A stretch of 55,590 nt of DNA from Bodo saltans. Its lineage: Eukaryota > Euglenozoa > Kinetoplastea > Eubodonida > Bodonidae. The stretch's first letter is position 1. Each line of letters opens with the position of its first letter. The notes below the pieces were generated by a model, which saw only the letters and a program-made list of their open reading frames with translations, was not told the DNA's origin and did not search any database. Location of the stretch: the NCBI GenBank assembly GCA_001460835.1, contig CYKH01001867.1, forward strand, positions 1 through 55,590, read 5' to 3'. Positions 10,271-19,875 of this stretch are shown here, one piece after another. A program made the translations under genes and the position numbers.

Positions 10271-10679
10271 TGCGGTCAAGATATTGACGACGATGCGGGT
10301 AGGAGACGATAGGAAAATGATACCGTGCGAATCGCTCCGGTCGCTGCCCATGACATTGCTTTCATTTAGTTGTCGACAGAGAAGTCGACGCAACCACACA
10401 AACACACACCCCACCAGACAGTACGATAGGAGGCAACAAGAGATAACAGCACAGGAGATACCGCAGGTTTTTTGTTCCTTCATTGTTCATTTAGAGGCTT
10501 TGCGCCGAATCGAAAAAGTTACGACAACAATTTATTTGCTTTGACGACGTTGCTTGTTTTCTTGATGTTCCCGTGTTTGATTTGTTGAGTCTTTAGAACA
10601 CAGGTAGGACGTTTAGAAGATTTCATCGAAACCAGCGACAGAGATTCCATTTAGGAAGAGCGCATTGCGTGCCATAATT
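10271..10679. other. Intergenic spacer
   Basis: About 410 bases between two genes. It contains T-rich runs (10466-10490, 10530-10570) that could serve trans-splicing of the next gene. No gene is visible. Confidence 0.45.
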
Positions 10680-11903
10680 ATGTTTCGAGGAAGCGCTAGA
10701 GGAAATCGAAACGAGGCCTCGTTTGGCAACCCCTTTTCATGCCCCACACCTCCTCCACCCCCTGACATACTTGTAGCGTCTAGTGATGAAGCAAGTGGTA
10801 AGTCGTCGCTGTTTACCCTGAAACGCCGCCTGACGTCGTCATTCCATGCACCACATCAGTCGCCTCGGCCCATGACCAATGAGCATCACCATCGCGCTCA
10901 TCACGTGCAGTCTGCGCAGACGACACGCACAGCGGATCATACCGTACCCGCTCCTGCACCGTCACCGAGAAGGCAGTCGACAACATCCCACGGAGGTAGA
11001 AGACAACCGGCGACCACAATACCAGCATCCACAACGAGACTCTCGACCTTCTCCAACCTCGGTCGTCCCTCCACCACTGGTGTGATGACCGAGCAGCCCA
11101 CGTCGTCAACCCCTGTCTCGTCGTCAGCAATGGCAGCTCCTCTTCAAGCAGCAGGCGGAGGCCACGGTTCCACGAAGGATGCAGGTGGTAAGGAGGACAA
11201 CGCACTGTTGTACTTGGACTCCACCACGAACCGTCTCGTCAGCAGACTCATCCCTGGGCGGGAGTACTACGGTGGCGTCTACTTTGCACCCCCTCCGACA
11301 ATGTCGCTTGACCGCGTTATTACGGCGATTCATGCACGAGATACACAGATGGTCAGTCATCACGGTGGGTTGTCGCTGCCGAAGCTATTTGGCGGAGGCC
11401 ACAGCCGTGGGACAGCAGCATCTGTTGTGTCCGATGATTCCGACGCTAGCAGTCTTGTGACCCGCAAACATACTCAGCCCCATACGGCTGCACCCTCAGA
11501 GTCCCCATCTCGCCACCCCAACTCTCACAACTCGACAACGCACTTGTCTGCATCTGCTGCTGTGCCAGTTGTTATTATCACACAGGAGCAGCAGACACCA
11601 GGAAGGAGCGCTCGACCAGCGCCTGCTCCACCTGGCCTCACCTCGTGGGCTGCGCCAGTGAGCACGTCTCAACCTGACATTGGCCTTGTGAGACCAAGCC
11701 GGGATTTCTCTACAGCGTCTGTTGCTCCCAGCGGAGGTGCTCCAAGCGCCTCGTTCCTTGAGGGCGCAGCTGATATTCATTCATTAGAAACAACACTCAC
11801 AGCGCCCCAACCCCTCACACCAGGTGGGGGTTTGTTTCGGGGAACGATCGCGTCTCGTCGCCAGCTGCGTCAACCCACTGTGGCGTTGGAAGAGCCTATG
11901 TGA
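10680..11903 (+). CDS. Unrecognised Ser/Pro/Thr-rich protein (407 aa)
   Basis: The frame starts at ATG 10680; an upstream TTG in frame is not a eukaryotic start. Most of the sequence is low complexity and probably disordered, rich in Ser, Thr, Pro and Gly. One stretch, about residues 174-240, looks folded (LLYLDSTTNRLVSRLIPGRE and the following YYGGVYFAPPPTMSLDRV). It is the only part likely to give database matches. There is no signal peptide, membrane helix or known motif. The gene sits between the giant coiled-coil gene and the elongase. Confidence 0.65.
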   Translation: MFRGSARGNRNEASFGNPFSCPTPPPPPDILVASSDEASGKSSLFTLKRRLTSSFHAPHQSPRPMTNEHHHRAHHVQSAQTTRTADHTVPAPAPSPRRQSTTSHGGRRQPATTIPASTTRLSTFSNLGRPSTTGVMTEQPTSSTPVSSSAMAAPLQAAGGGHGSTKDAGGKEDNALLYLDSTTNRLVSRLIPGREYYGGVYFAPPPTMSLDRVITAIHARDTQMVSHHGGLSLPKLFGGGHSRGTAASVVSDDSDASSLVTRKHTQPHTAAPSESPSRHPNSHNSTTHLSASAAVPVVIITQEQQTPGRSARPAPAPPGLTSWAAPVSTSQPDIGLVRPSRDFSTASVAPSGGAPSASFLEGAADIHSLETTLTAPQPLTPGGGLFRGTIASRRQLRQPTVALEEPM

Positions 11904-12189
11904 GAGTGTTTCTTTGCATTCGCTTGTCGCGTGTTGGGGAGGAGTGTGAGTTCATCCACCACTACTGTTTGAAGAGTTTCTTCCAAGTCCAGTGAGTTTA
12001 TCTCTGTGTACACATCATCACCGATTCTTTTGATCAGAGGCACTTCATCGCGTGATACCTCTATTCCTGGCACGTACCTTTTGTTTTCTTTCTTCGTGTT
12101 TCTCGATGCCACACACACAGGCTGAGCGCAGGTAGATCAATCGCTCTTTAGATCCTTTCCACAACTTTTGTAGCTCATCCTCACCGCCC

Positions 12190-13092
12190 ATGTCGTCATC
12201 CGTCGTCGATACATCGATCGTCGCGTTCTTGAATTGGGCAAGACCCGGCACCCAGTCGTTTGATGAGTTCTGGGCGTGGGCAAACAGCAAGGCAGATCCC
12301 CGAGTGCAGTCTTGGCCTCTGCTGGACAATATCGCGCCGACGTTGTACATCACTGCTGCCTACCTCGTCTTTGTGATCCTTAGCCCGCTCTTCAAGAACT
12401 TCTACCGTCCCTTCCAGCTGAAGACCCTGATGATTTTGTATAACGCCCTCGTCATTGGCATCAACGTGTACATGCTGCAGGGGTTCGTGTTGGAGGCGTA
12501 CCGCAACCGCTACATGCCCATCTGCAACCCCATCGACTTGTCGCCCAAAGGCACCATGACCGCTTGGTACATCTACGTGTACTACTTGTCCAAGGTGGTG
12601 GACTTCATGGACACGGTCATTATTGTGTTGCGTCAAAAGTTCGATCAACTTTCATTCCTGCACGTCTACCATCACTCCGCCATGTTCTTCATTTGGTGGA
12701 TCGGCAGCAAGTGGGGCAACGGAGGAGATGCTATCTTTGGCCCCATGTGCAACTCCTTCATTCACATCGTGATGTACACCTACTACCTTGGCTCCGCGTT
12801 GAAGATCAACATTCCTGGGAAGAAATACTTGACAATGATGCAGATGGCGCAATTCTTTATTGTGGTCACTCACTCTGCGCTCATTATCATTTTAGATTGC
12901 CCCTTCCCTCACGTCTTTGAGTACGCGCAAGTGATCTTCTTGTGCACGTTGTTTGCGCTGTTCCTGAACTTTTACGTCAAGGCGTATCATGGGACGAAGA
13001 GACGAGTACGCGATGCTCCTCACTCGGCGTCTGGTGCGAGCGGTGCATCTCCACAGAGTGGCCGTCGCCGCGCAGCACCAAAGGAAGAGTAG
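12190..13092 (+). CDS. ELO: ELO-family fatty-acid elongase (3-ketoacyl-CoA synthase), PUFA-elongase-like
   Basis: ELO proteins catalyse the condensing step of fatty-acid elongation in the ER membrane: acyl-CoA plus malonyl-CoA gives 3-ketoacyl-CoA. All family motifs are present in order: KVVDFMDTV (KxxExxDT box), QLSFLHVYHH with the histidine box H158-V-Y-H-H, NSFIHIVMYTYY, and TMMQMAQF. The Gln-x-Ser-Phe-Leu-His start of the histidine box is the pattern usual in polyunsaturated-chain elongases rather than saturated-chain ones. Several hydrophobic helices span the protein. The C-terminus is basic and disordered, ending PKEE, without a clear dilysine signal. Kinetoplastids make most of their fatty acids with ELO enzymes, so this fits the host. 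The length of 300 residues is normal. Confidence 0.93.
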   Translation: MSSSVVDTSIVAFLNWARPGTQSFDEFWAWANSKADPRVQSWPLLDNIAPTLYITAAYLVFVILSPLFKNFYRPFQLKTLMILYNALVIGINVYMLQGFVLEAYRNRYMPICNPIDLSPKGTMTAWYIYVYYLSKVVDFMDTVIIVLRQKFDQLSFLHVYHHSAMFFIWWIGSKWGNGGDAIFGPMCNSFIHIVMYTYYLGSALKINIPGKKYLTMMQMAQFFIVVTHSALIIILDCPFPHVFEYAQVIFLCTLFALFLNFYVKAYHGTKRRVRDAPHSASGASGASPQSGRRRAAPKEE

Positions 13093-13477
13093 AGTCTACG
13101 CCGCTAAATGCCGCTTCCTATTTGCGTGAATGCTCGGTATCCAATTTCTCCCTCTTCGCCAATGTGTGTGTGTCAACCCCACAACTTGTGAATCTTATCA
13201 CAATTCAATAAGCAGATCTTTTTTTGTATCATTTGATGAAGTAGTGTAAGTTGGCCCATTGCCCGCCGCTCGCAGTCTTTTTCTTTTTTTTTCTTAGTTT
13301 TCAAGCGGCGAGGCGCATACAGGCCTAGGCTGGATAACACCAGATCCCAATAAAAACGCAGAAAAGAAAGCATCACTTTGTTCTTTGTCTTTAGATTTCC
13401 CGAAAGTTCATTTTCTTCATTTTATTTTCATTCATTTTTCACGCGTTCTTCGTCGACATTACGTTTCCCCTTTGCAA
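13093..13477. promoter_or_regulatory. Intergenic spacer with probable trans-splice acceptor (13281-13297)
   Basis: A pyrimidine run, TTCTTTTTTTTTCTTAG, ends with AG at 13296-13297, a typical spliced-leader acceptor, followed by the ATG of the MORN gene at 13478. A second pyrimidine-rich stretch (13405-13440, 13462-13473) lies closer to the ATG and could be an alternative site. No gene is seen in the rest. Confidence 0.5.
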
Positions 13478-16400
13478 ATGCAACGGTTTTCAGACCCCTT
13501 TCACTCTGCGCCTATCAGCTTAGGGCAGGGTATTACGTACCGAGGGGACCTGCGCAACGGCGCGTTGCACGGCATGGGCATTCTTCAAACTCCAGGAGGC
13601 ACCTACGACGGTGCGTTTGTGAACAACATGAAACATGGGTGGGGTCGGTATACTTCCTCTTCAAGCGCCAACGCTTCAGGAACTATTGGACTCGTCGAGT
13701 ACGAGGGGGAGTGGCACCTGGACCAACCGTCCGGTAAGTGCCTTGGGGCTGTATTCCGCACTGCTCCGCCATCCGCCACCACACGTCGCGCTGCTGCACA
13801 ACCACAGTCCACAAATAGCGCAGCAGCCTCCTCAGACACGTTTGAATATTACGGCGGCATGTGCGTCAATGGTCGGCCCCATGGTGAGGGACGCCTTACG
13901 TACAAGGACGGCAAGGTCTACCAAGGGGAATTTTCCAATGGACAACGCCATGGGCGAGGATCGCTTCAGCACGTCAATGGGGATGTGTACGAGGGGGAGT
14001 TCGTTGAGGGAAAGTGCCACGGTGAGGCTCGAGAGACGACACTCAATGGTGCTCGGACGTTTGCCGGTACGTTTCGACAGGGAAAACGTGATCGAGGAAA
14101 AATGATTTTCGGTGACCTTGAGGGAAAGTGGTACGACGGAGAGTGGCAGCAGGATCGACCACATGGTCGCGGCACCCAGAAGCAACCAAATGGCGACTTG
14201 TACACTGGGTGGTTCGTCGAGGGGAAGTTTTGTGGATATGGCGAGTTTTATTACTCGGACACTGGCGCAACGTTCCGTGGTCCATTTCAGGACGGCCTTC
14301 CTCATGGTGAGGGGACCATTGACATCCCCAAAAAGCAAGCGAGCTTTCCGGCTCGATTCACAAACGGCAGACTGGACGCCTCTTCAGCGGAGTTGTACCG
14401 CCGGGAGGTGTCGAAAACGGACAAACTTACCACCAAAGCTACTGCACAACGACCACAGAGCAACGCGTTGGCGTTTGACAGTGATGAGGACGACAGCGGC
14501 AGCGATGCCGCCACTTCCCGACAACGATTGCCCACGGATAAGTTATCCATGTCGACCAGCAGCATGTTGTCGTCCTCAGTGAGAGAGTTTACACTGGCGG
14601 ATGACGATTATGGCAACACGATGCTGCGTGCGGCGCAGGCTCAACACAAACAACAGCAGCGAGCGGCTGCGCAGGATGCTGCGGATACCTTGTGGCACCA
14701 AACCACTGCTGTGGAGCGATTCAAAGCGGACGGCACACCGGTGACGCCTCCACAGCAGTCCATGACCCCCCATGAAAAGATGCAGCAGACTATCCAAGAA
14801 CGCCGCGCATACGACGCCGTTGTACACGAGCAAGAGGAAGCAAGACGAGCAGTGGCAGCGGCGAAGGAAGAGCGCCAACGAATCGTTGCGGATGCTGAGC
14901 GCAAGCAGAAGGAGAGTCTCGAAGAGGCCCAGCGCCAATCGAGCAGTGCGATGGCGGCAAAACGCGATGCAGACGAGCTTGCAAAGCGGCAACATTTAGA
15001 GGCCCAGGCATCGGCCGCAGCAGCTGCTCGCCGTTCACAAGAAGAGGCGCTCGCAGCGAAGAAAAAACAAGACGATGCCGCTGCTCAAGCGAAATCTGCG
15101 GCCGTCGCTGCAGAGGAGCTCCAGAGAAAGCAACAAGAGCTCATTGCTTCTGCCCGCAGACAGCAGCAAAATGACTTTGCCGCAGCAGAGGCAGCGAGGA
15201 AGAAGCATGAAGAGGAGCAGAGAAAGAAACATGACGAGGAGCAGGCCATGCGGCAAAAGCAATTGGATATGCTACAGCGCGCTGAGGAGGCAGCTGCTGC
15301 AAAGCCCAAGAGCAACAAAGCCGAAGTCCACCAAGTGCCGCCGGCCATTGTTGCAGCAACAGTCTCGCGACAGGAGCCTCCACCACTACGGAAGCCAAGC
15401 CCCAAGCAAGCCAAACCTCTGCCCCAAGCAACGACGAGCCCGCAGACAATGGCCACCTCAATACCAGCGCGCGTATCCACACCAATTGCTGACGAAGAGA
15501 AGAGGAGAGGCGCTGCGCAGGCAGAATCTCAACGAAAGGCGAATGACGCAGCAGCTCTTGATGCAAAGCGGAAGAGTGATGCCGCCGCTGCTCAAGCCCG
15601 ACAGCAAGCCGATACCGCTGCTGCTGCTGCTGCTGCATCGTTTGCGAAACGGTTGAAGGATGATGCCGCCCTTGTTGGCACTCTTTCAGACCCAAAGACA
15701 GTCGCCTACGCCAACGGAGATGCATTCGAGGGGTGCGTGGGAAGCGTCTCTAAGAAGCCAGAGGGAAGGGGTCACTTTGACTTTGCCGATGGACGGACGT
15801 ATGACGGCGACTTCCATCTTGGGCTCCGCCATGGAGCAGGTACATTGGCATCTCCGAATGGGGATAAGTACGAAGGAGGCTTCCTTGACGGCAAGCAGCA
15901 CGGCAAAGGGCACACAATTTCCATGAACGGTACGAGGAAGTTCGATGGCATCTTTGATCAAGGCCGCAAGGTGTCGGGCAAGATGCAGTTCCTTGATCAG
16001 AATGGAAAATGGTACGATGGAACATGGGCAGACGAGAAGCCCCACGGGTACGGCACGCAACAACAGTCCAACGGCGATGTCTACACGGGTGAGTTTGTTG
16101 CGGGACGATACCACGGAAAGGGCGAGATGGACTATGCCAGCGACCATCGAATCTTGAGCGGCAATTTTGAGGGGGACAAACCACGAGGGCCGTGCCAGGT
16201 GGCGTATAAGGACGGAAAGGTGATGGAGCTGACATATGATGCCTCCACTGGCGCCCTGGTCGACAAAAAGGTGCTTAAGGAATCCCCCGCTGCTGTCGCT
16301 GCAGCTGCTACCGCCAAAGCAGAGAAGGAAGAAGCAGCACGCCAGCAGCAGCTTCTCCAACAGCAGCAGCAAGGTCCAGACTCGGAAGAGATTGCGGCGC

Positions 16401-17572
16401 TGGGTCGCACGATGATCAAATCCTCCAAAGAGGGTGAGGTCCCTGTGGTCTCTAGTGGCGATACGAGATGCCCCACTCCAGAAGCGCTCAAGGCACAAAA
16501 GTTTAAGCCTACGCCACCTGTGGTTGCTTCCACACCAACGATCAAGGCATTCAAACCAAAGCCCCCAGCAGAGTATCTTCCGGATGAAACACAGCTAGGG
16601 TTGAACGAAATCGTGCGCAATGATGTGGATCAGCGACTTCGTGGAAAATCTCGCATGGAGGCGGAGTCTGAAATGGAAGAAGAAACCTGGAAAACTGTTC
16701 AAGATCAACTGGACATCGAAGAGGAGTCCGGAAAACCAGCCGTGGCTGCAGGGATCGTGATCGCTGATGGCTTCTACAAAAAGTACAACTTCTCCGCCAC
16801 GTCAGTCTACACAGGACTATTGAAACGCAATGGCATGCGAGAGGGGCCTGCGAAGTACGCCTGCAGCTCGTTTGTGTATCAAGGAATGTTTCTGAACGAC
16901 AAGCGCCACGGGTACGGCGTCCTCAAAGCACACCCAAAAAGCAGTGCTCAGATCAAACTTTACCAAGGTAACTGGAAAGATGATAAGAAGGAGGACGTGC
17001 TTGCCCATGCCACCATCAGCGGTGGCGACGTTTACATTGGCGGGTTCCACGACAACATTTTCCATGGAGCGGGGCGATACCAGTATGCGGATGGGAAGGT
17101 TTACGAGGGGCAATATCAAAACGGTATTCGGCACGGCAAGGGTCGCTTGACCTTACCAAACGGCGACGTCTACGAGGGTGAATTCGTGAACGGTGCCATG
17201 ACAGGAACATGCACGTGGGTCACGCAACAACAAACACGCGTATTTGTCGGTACAGTTCTCGATGGCAAGAAACAAGCAGGCCGCATTGTATTCCACGATC
17301 AAGGGGGAAAGTGTTTCGACGGTGCGTTTGTGAATGAAAAGCCGCACGGTCGAGGCGCCATGTTACTCTCCAACGGCGACGTGTACCGTGGCGATTTAGA
17401 CCAAGGCGTTTTTCATGGCCAGGGGGTGTTGTATTACATTAGCGAAAACAAGTCGTACGTTGGCTCGTTTGTTCAGGGGAAGCCGCATGGGAAGGGGACG
17501 TTGCGGAACCACACCGATCCAACTCTTCATGCTGGAGGCGAGTGGACCAACGGAAAACGAGCCGCCGCGTGA
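13478..17572 (+). CDS. Large MORN-repeat protein with three MORN blocks (1364 aa)
   Basis: MORN repeats (YxGxFxxGxxHGxGxxxxxxG) are beta-hairpin modules found in cytoskeletal and membrane-contact scaffolds; in kinetoplastids MORN1 sits at the flagellar-pocket hook. Three blocks are visible: residues about 18-290, 750-910 and 1104-1360. Between blocks 1 and 2 (about 380-730) lies an Ala/Glu/Lys/Gln-rich coiled coil, and between 2 and 3 a Pro/Lys-rich linker. The blocks share an unusual internal order: a hairpin with GK(W/C)(Y/F)DG, then PHGxG, then SNGDVY or NGDLY. This indicates a triplicated supermodule rather than independent repeats. The start is ATG 13478 after the acceptor near 13297; the TTG-started extension is rejected. 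It is much longer than MORN1, which is nearly all MORN repeats. Confidence 0.88.
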   Translation: MQRFSDPFHSAPISLGQGITYRGDLRNGALHGMGILQTPGGTYDGAFVNNMKHGWGRYTSSSSANASGTIGLVEYEGEWHLDQPSGKCLGAVFRTAPPSATTRRAAAQPQSTNSAAASSDTFEYYGGMCVNGRPHGEGRLTYKDGKVYQGEFSNGQRHGRGSLQHVNGDVYEGEFVEGKCHGEARETTLNGARTFAGTFRQGKRDRGKMIFGDLEGKWYDGEWQQDRPHGRGTQKQPNGDLYTGWFVEGKFCGYGEFYYSDTGATFRGPFQDGLPHGEGTIDIPKKQASFPARFTNGRLDASSAELYRREVSKTDKLTTKATAQRPQSNALAFDSDEDDSGSDAATSRQRLPTDKLSMSTSSMLSSSVREFTLADDDYGNTMLRAAQAQHKQQQRAAAQDAADTLWHQTTAVERFKADGTPVTPPQQSMTPHEKMQQTIQERRAYDAVVHEQEEARRAVAAAKEERQRIVADAERKQKESLEEAQRQSSSAMAAKRDADELAKRQHLEAQASAAAAARRSQEEALAAKKKQDDAAAQAKSAAVAAEELQRKQQELIASARRQQQNDFAAAEAARKKHEEEQRKKHDEEQAMRQKQLDMLQRAEEAAAAKPKSNKAEVHQVPPAIVAATVSRQEPPPLRKPSPKQAKPLPQATTSPQTMATSIPARVSTPIADEEKRRGAAQAESQRKANDAAALDAKRKSDAAAAQARQQADTAAAAAAASFAKRLKDDAALVGTLSDPKTVAYANGDAFEGCVGSVSKKPEGRGHFDFADGRTYDGDFHLGLRHGAGTLASPNGDKYEGGFLDGKQHGKGHTISMNGTRKFDGIFDQGRKVSGKMQFLDQNGKWYDGTWADEKPHGYGTQQQSNGDVYTGEFVAGRYHGKGEMDYASDHRILSGNFEGDKPRGPCQVAYKDGKVMELTYDASTGALVDKKVLKESPAAVAAAATAKAEKEEAARQQQLLQQQQQGPDSEEIAALGRTMIKSSKEGEVPVVSSGDTRCPTPEALKAQKFKPTPPVVASTPTIKAFKPKPPAEYLPDETQLGLNEIVRNDVDQRLRGKSRMEAESEMEEETWKTVQDQLDIEEESGKPAVAAGIVIADGFYKKYNFSATSVYTGLLKRNGMREGPAKYACSSFVYQGMFLNDKRHGYGVLKAHPKSSAQIKLYQGNWKDDKKEDVLAHATISGGDVYIGGFHDNIFHGAGRYQYADGKVYEGQYQNGIRHGKGRLTLPNGDVYEGEFVNGAMTGTCTWVTQQQTRVFVGTVLDGKKQAGRIVFHDQGGKCFDGAFVNEKPHGRGAMLLSNGDVYRGDLDQGVFHGQGVLYYISENKSYVGSFVQGKPHGKGTLRNHTDPTLHAGGEWTNGKRAAA

Positions 17573-17833
17573 CATTGATTTGTGAACGGTACTTTTTCTG
17601 AGGAACGTTGAACATTGTCGTCTCTGTATAATGCTTAAAGACAATTGATGTGTTTCTTGACTGATCATTGGTCCCGCTTTGACTTTCGTTTTCGACGGAC
17701 TTGAGAATAGTTAGGGTCCCTCACGAAGAAAGAGAACACCCATCGTCGCTAGCGAGTGGATCATCGCGCACGTCTCTCAACAACACACAAAATAAAAAGA
17801 TTTATTTTTATCATCACGCAAGCAGAGCGCAAC

Positions 17834-18268
17834 ATGAGTGACGTTGCAAACCAGGACTTAGGAGCATCGAACAGCTCCATCACGGTGTGGACCGATGGTA
17901 CATGTAAGGGGTGGATGTCCAAGTTCAGCATGGGCAAGAGCTTCTTCGGTGCATCCAACTGGAAGCGGCGTTACTTTGTCCTCGCCGCTCTTGGAGAAAG
18001 CGTAGGACTCGGATATTATGAAGACATGCGAGCAGAAAAATTAGTTGGGACTGTTCGACTCCATAGCGACACGACTCGTGTCATAGCGAACCCCTCCACG
18101 CTGGTGCACAAGCAGGCGACGGCAGCAGGGCAGGACATTTGCATCATTTTCATCAATCCTGAAGACAAGAAGGAGATGATGTTGCTTCTGCGCACCGAAA
18201 GTCGAGACGACCACGACCGTTGGATCGCAGCGCTCACTTTTCATTTTAAGATTATTGAAGCAGCGTAG
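17834..18268 (+). CDS. PH-domain protein (144 aa)
   Basis: Almost the whole protein is one pleckstrin-homology domain. Visible landmarks are the opening KGWMSKFSMGKS, the basic strand NWKRRYFVL, the YYED turn, and the closing helix with the invariant Trp (DHDRWIAALTFHF). Basic residues in the first loop (K, K, K, R, R) fit phosphoinositide binding, though many PH domains bind proteins instead. There is no other domain, signal peptide or membrane helix, so it probably acts as a small membrane-recruited adaptor. The start ATG 17834 follows an A/T-rich leader; an upstream GTG frame is ignored. Confidence 0.85.
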   Translation: MSDVANQDLGASNSSITVWTDGTCKGWMSKFSMGKSFFGASNWKRRYFVLAALGESVGLGYYEDMRAEKLVGTVRLHSDTTRVIANPSTLVHKQATAAGQDICIIFINPEDKKEMMLLLRTESRDDHDRWIAALTFHFKIIEAA

Positions 18269-19875
18269 CGATGTACACGAACGTTTAACACCTACAAAGA
18301 TGCCGCAGAAACAAAAAGCAGATGTGTGCCCCCCTTCGAACGGTCTCTAAGACAGCATACATTAATGCACGCCAAAGTGTTGTACGTGTGTGCATTCTCT
18401 CAATATTTCTCTCACACATCGAGGCAGGAAACAGTTGAATACAACGCGAGCGGAATCTCGCATCTGCTGAAGGCCGACATAGCCTGGTGTTCTTTTCCTT
18501 TCCTACGTTATTTTTGTTTTATTTTTCGTCAATGATTTGTTTTCATTTTGGTCCAATGTGCCAGCGTTCCCTGCACTGCAATCTTCTCCCTTTCTGATAC
18601 ATCACTCAGCAGCGTCGAATACTTCAGTGGCGTACGAAAAGAAACGTTCCAATCAGTTTCTATAGTATCCCGCCACGTTGGCGCTCGATGCAACAAATGA
18701 GTACAAGCAACACAAAAGCAAAACTGGGGTTACTTGTTCCCTGTTGATCCAAAACTTTGGCCATGCGCACACCTCACTTCCCTCTCTCACTTTCTCTCTC
18801 TTTCAACAAAGTTAAAATTTTGTTTTCTCGTTGATGTTGCCTGTCTGCTCCGTGTTCCCCTTTCGTGCCCTCCTTCATTTGTGGAACCAGTCGGCAGTTT
18901 ACACGAAGCAATCAATCAATAAAAAAAGTCAGCAATGCTTCCACTTTGGAACGGTAGTGTGATGAGTTTGTGCTTTCATGATTCTCTCCATTACCATATG
19001 ATCTCCATCACGTTTTCACGTTTTTTTTCTTTGTTTTCTTTGTTTGTAGGTTTGCTCGTCGTTCTGTTTTGTGCTGCCTCGCCGCCTCGACGTATCTTTT
19101 TTTTGTACCACAAAAAGCATCCTTGGAAAATACAACACAAGTTCCACACCACTTTTGTTTTGGTGTGGTGGGGCTTGTCGAGATGTCGTCGATAAAAAAA
19201 AGAAATGTAGATGCCCCACTTTCCTTGAGTTCTTCATTGATTTTTTTTTTGTTTTGTTTGAACCCCCAAAGAGCGCTATTTTTCCCCCTCAAGATTTTAG
19301 TTTCATGTTTTGCCTCGCTCACTCATTTTTTTTTTTCCTTTTGGTTTCTAGTTCGCGTGTGATAGTCACGCCTCAAACACAGGGCAGTTCTTTTTCTTAC
19401 GTGTCTTTTTGTCCTGTTCATGGCTCCCCGTGTCTTTGGTGAACCCCCTCGACTCTCTCTCTCACTCACAGTTGTTTTTCTCCCCTTTTTTTTTTTTTTT
19501 GCTCGCCCCCCTTCTTTTTGTTTGTTTGTTCGTCTGTTTCCCGCTTCGTCTCTCTTTTTCTTAGTTTTCTCCTTTTTGTGAAGAGCAGAGCAAAGATAAA
19601 AAAGTGTTTCACGTTGCAACGCCTCAACCTTGCCCACCCCCACCCCCCTCAAGTCCTCCCTTTGTGATAAACTCGTCAAAAGCTCAGAAGAGTGTAGTGC
19701 AGTCGGAGGCGTTACTTCCACACAGTGTTCTTTTTTTTCTCGCATCTCGCGCCTCCAAAAGTATTACCCACTTCGCCACATTTTGAAAGCTTGATTTTTC
19801 ACTTCCTTGAAGATTATCTGTTTTCCTCCCGCTTTTCCAACAAATACCAGCACACAGAGCACACACATAACTCTT
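18269..19875. other. Long pyrimidine-rich spacer (1.6 kb) with no supported gene
   Basis: This is the largest gene-free stretch. From about 18775 on it is strongly C/T-rich on the + strand, with T runs at 19021-19030, 19234-19250, 19325-19336 and 19485-19500, and C runs at about 19635-19650. Frames of 60-120 residues on both strands are low-complexity products of these runs. Possible contents are long UTRs, several splice acceptors, or small RNA genes that I cannot identify by eye. No tRNA-like A and B boxes were found. Confidence 0.5.

Noticed and set aside
15686-16498. 270-residue minus-strand frame
   Set aside because: Antisense to the MORN gene, without family features; the plus-strand MORN pattern explains the sequence.
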